NCBI GenBank assembly: GCA_938029995.1
Contig: CALHGI010000096.1
Coordinates: forward strand, 1 to 11,222
Reading direction: 5' to 3'
DNA length: 11,222 nt
From: an uncultured cyanobacterium
Lineage (GTDB): Bacteria; Cyanobacteriota; Cyanobacteriia; Phormidesmidales; Phormidesmidaceae
Shown here: positions 8,309-11,222 of the stretch, piece by piece
Numbering within the stretch: position 1 is the first letter of the stretch
Layout of the letters: every line of letters starts with the position of its first letter
Notes under the pieces: generated by a model
Told to the model about the DNA's origin: nothing
The model's input: the letters and a program-made list of their open reading frames with translations, nothing else
Database searches by the model: none
Translations under genes and position numbers: made by a program

Positions 8309-8363
8309 CCATCAGATTCACAACTAAAATCAATTATTTAGGCGATTTTAGTTGAACTGATGG
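8309..8363. repeat. Two-part inverted repeat upstream of the PEP-CTERM gene
   Basis: The inner arms CAACTAAAATC (8321-8331) and GATTTTAGTTG (8344-8354) are a perfect 11-bp match around a 12-nt loop. The outer arms CCATCAG (8309-8315) and CTGATGG (8357-8363) add a perfect 7-bp match across an asymmetric 5/2-nt internal loop. The 18 paired positions end 61 nt before the ATG at 8425, and no T-run follows. It is probably leader RNA structure or a protein-binding site. Confidence 0.55.
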
Positions 8364-8424
8364 TCAGAACATCACTGGCGTATTGATACATCCAGTTTTT
8401 GCTAAAAAATAAACTTCAATAACT

Positions 8425-9165
8425 ATGAACTACAAGCGTGTTTTACCTGGGGTTGCCGTATGTGTGGGGGCAACTTTTTTGGCCACAACTGTGCCCGCCC
8501 AAGCAGCCCTACTGTTTAGTGATTCTGACAACTTTTCCAATATTTTGACCGAGCTGACCGGTGGTCCAGAATTATCAGTGAGTCGATATGACGGCGACGG
8601 TATCGTCAGCGACATTAAGCTTACGTTTAGCAGTGCTTTACGCACCAGCGGTGAAATTATCAATACAGCAGCCCAAGCCCAGGACTTTACATTGACACTG
8701 TTGGCAGGACAGTACGACCTGGTGCCTGTGGCGGGTTCACCGACGTCCTTGCCCACCTTTAGTCCCTTAACATTGGACAGTCCTTTTGGGCAAACCATTG
8801 GAAGTCAGTCTTACCAGGCGCTTGTTCCTAATACGCTCGACACATTTGGTGGTTTTGAGGTGACTGGTGCCGACAGTCTGACGGTTACAGACCTAACTGC
8901 AATCTCTGATTTCTTAGGAACAGGCGATATTACGTTTCAGCCCTTTACCCAGATTTTAACCCTGGGCCAAGGGGGGGGTGGCAACGTAGATACCTTTGTG
9001 GATACCTTTGCCGATGGGACATTAACCATTGAGTACTTTGGTGAAGCACCGGTCGTGCCCCCAGTCACGCCCCCCACATCCGTACCTGAACCCGGCTTAT
9101 TGGTGGGGATGGTTGGCTTGAGCGCATTGGGACTTAAGGATAAGCTCAAAGCCCTGTTGGCTTAG
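8425..9165 (+). CDS. PEP-CTERM exported protein, possible choice-of-anchor E type
   Basis: The 246-residue protein has a signal peptide (MNYKR, hydrophobic core, then PAQA with likely cleavage after residue 27). The mature part is acidic, rich in Thr, Leu and Gly, with few charged side chains, and predicted to be mostly beta. A proline-rich linker (PVVPPVTPP) leads to VPEP (220-223), a hydrophobic helix (about 225-237) and a short basic tail starting KDKLK. This is the PEP-CTERM arrangement: the protein is exported, cut and sorted by an exosortase, then held at or released from the envelope. The start of the mature region (LLFSDSDNFSNILTEL, later INTAAQAQDFTL) resembles choice-of-anchor E domains, a tentative match. 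The ATG follows an in-frame TAA at 8410 and lacks a visible ribosome binding site; a weak TTGATA / AAAAAT pair (8383-8388, 8405-8410) would give an almost leaderless message. No exosortase gene is in view. Confidence 0.85.
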   Translation: MNYKRVLPGVAVCVGATFLATTVPAQAALLFSDSDNFSNILTELTGGPELSVSRYDGDGIVSDIKLTFSSALRTSGEIINTAAQAQDFTLTLLAGQYDLVPVAGSPTSLPTFSPLTLDSPFGQTIGSQSYQALVPNTLDTFGGFEVTGADSLTVTDLTAISDFLGTGDITFQPFTQILTLGQGGGGNVDTFVDTFADGTLTIEYFGEAPVVPPVTPPTSVPEPGLLVGMVGLSALGLKDKLKALLA

Positions 9166-9170
9166 GGGGC

Positions 9171-9215
9171 TGTCAGATCCCTGGCCCATGATGGCCACTG
9201 GCCAGGGATCTGACA
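9171..9215 (+). terminator. Perfect 16-bp hairpin after the PEP-CTERM gene
   Basis: TGTCAGATCCCTGGCC (9171-9186) is exactly complementary to 9200-9215 around a 13-nt loop, starting 6 nt after the TAG. The loop contains a further GGCC that can compete in pairing. No T-run follows (AATTGG), the same style as the hairpin after chlH. It is the likely transcript end or 3' protection for the exported-protein gene. Confidence 0.65.
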
Positions 9216-9275
9216 ATTGGAACGCCCATAACGGCTGCCACGTCAGACTTTTGGCAGTTCTAGGCCTCCAACTAA

Positions 9276-9304
9276 GGGGATATCTCTTGCCTGGCGATAT
9301 CTCC
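9276..9304. repeat. 9-bp inverted repeat with GATATC cores
   Basis: GGGGATATC (9276-9284) faces GATATCTCC (9296-9304) across an 11-nt loop, with one G-T position that can pair in plus-strand RNA. GATATCTC also occurs as a direct repeat (9279-9286, 9296-9303). It sits between two larger hairpins. Confidence 0.45.
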
Positions 9305-9313
9305 ATCTGAAAG

Positions 9314-9385
9314 AACCATCAACTTGTCAACTGACAGTTTCCCCGAAGGGAACCAGCTGCCAAGTTGATGGTTTGTTGATGGTTT
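9314..9385. repeat. 13-bp inverted repeat joined to a tandem 11-bp repeat
   Basis: AACCATCAACTTG (9314-9326) is exactly complementary to CAAGTTGATGGTT (9361-9373). The enclosed 34 nt contain a smaller stem TTCCC / GGGAA capped by CGAA (9339-9352). The right arm overlaps a tandem GTTGATGGTTT (9364-9374 and 9375-9385), so the first ten bases of the left arm could pair with either copy. This looks like a structured RNA or regulatory element, with no known family recognised. Confidence 0.5.
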
Positions 9386-9580
9386 ATTGTTGCCAGCTCC
9401 ACAGCGGGATAGCTTGGAGGCCATGGTGTAGGCCAGCGGTGATCGCTGAAAGCTTTAGGTGGCAATAGCTATGGCCACAGAAAACGGAGGAATGAATGTG
9501 GTGGTTTGCCATAAATTGCTATGGAAACCGAAATTCAGGTTCGGTAACCCCCCCTTCAGGGAATGGCTCTGGATTAGCAC

Positions 9581-9586
9581 TATAGT
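9581..9586 (+). promoter_or_regulatory. Candidate -10 hexamer for dnaK
   Basis: TATAGT differs from TATAAT at one position and would give a leader of about 160 nt. No clear -35 lies 16-18 nt upstream, so recognition by an alternative sigma factor or an activator would be needed, or the match is chance. Confidence 0.22.
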
Positions 9587-9696
9587 AATGAGCTTTCAAG
9601 CAACCCATTTAATGGTTCAGCTGAAAGCAGGGACGCTGTTGGTCCATGGGATGTATGACACAGGGATGAATTTCATCCGTCAGAACTTCCCGTTAG

Positions 9697-11222
<1,526 letters not shown>

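Larger units (their letters stand above)
7402..8424. other. AT-rich 1-kb gap without a convincing gene
   Basis: All frames are interrupted often, and I see no tRNA or rRNA. Contents include: a bulged stem AGC-g-TTAAGT / ACTTAA-GCT at 7514-7536, about 110 nt after the CSP41b stop and lacking a T-run; a tandem GATACTTT (7779-7786, 7787-7794); a 10-bp direct repeat GTTGACCGCT (7872-7881 and 8039-8048) bracketing a weakly palindromic segment; a small dyad AAACGC / GCGTTT near 8138-8157; and two stronger inverted repeats before the PEP-CTERM gene (listed separately). A 26-codon minus-strand frame (MTNAKFTKESLESL...) sits inside the bracketed segment but has nothing else to support it. Confidence 0.5.

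Overview
The window looks like a piece of a cyanobacterial chromosome. The evidence is a full-length oxygenic-type magnesium chelatase large subunit (ChlH), a CSP41b-type Rossmann protein of the cyanobacterium/chloroplast lineage, a DnaK of cyanobacterial type, a PEP-CTERM exported protein, and four copies of the octamer GCGATCGC (HIP1), where a random sequence of this length would be expected to hold about 0.2. I cannot name genus or species.

Layout, left to right. (1) At 1-1345 (+) is the 3' part of a gene for a GHL10-type family 10 glycosylhydrolase-like protein; its start lies outside the window. (2) The convergent gap 1346-1937 holds a hairpin over the glycosylhydrolase stop codon, a probable unannotated 48-residue one-helix membrane protein on the minus strand (1389-1535), small palindromes, and a strong hairpin after chlH. 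(3) At 1938-5933 (-) is chlH. (4) The divergent gap 5934-6483 carries the chlH ribosome binding site, two perfect dyads that could be operators, and a possible promoter for the next gene. (5) At 6484-7401 (+) is the CSP41b homologue. (6) A roughly 1 kb AT-rich stretch (7402-8424) has no convincing gene but several inverted repeats, densest just before the next gene. (7) At 8425-9165 (+) is a PEP-CTERM exported protein followed by a perfect 16-bp hairpin. (8) The 585-bp leader region 9166-9750 holds a chain of hairpins and a tandem 11-bp repeat. (9) dnaK starts at 9751 and runs off the right edge.

Functionally these look like independent units rather than one operon. The only pairing with a plausible functional theme is the divergent chlH / CSP41b pair: one protein makes chlorophyll, the other belongs to a family linked in plants to plastid RNA and photosynthetic gene expression. 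The long gap between them, with two symmetric sites, is where shared control would sit.

I looked for a novel multi-gene system (defence, mobile, biosynthetic) and did not find one. The observations most worth following are the small membrane-protein ORF, the dyads between chlH and the CSP41b gene, the structured leader before the PEP-CTERM gene, and the hairpin array with alternative pairings upstream of dnaK.
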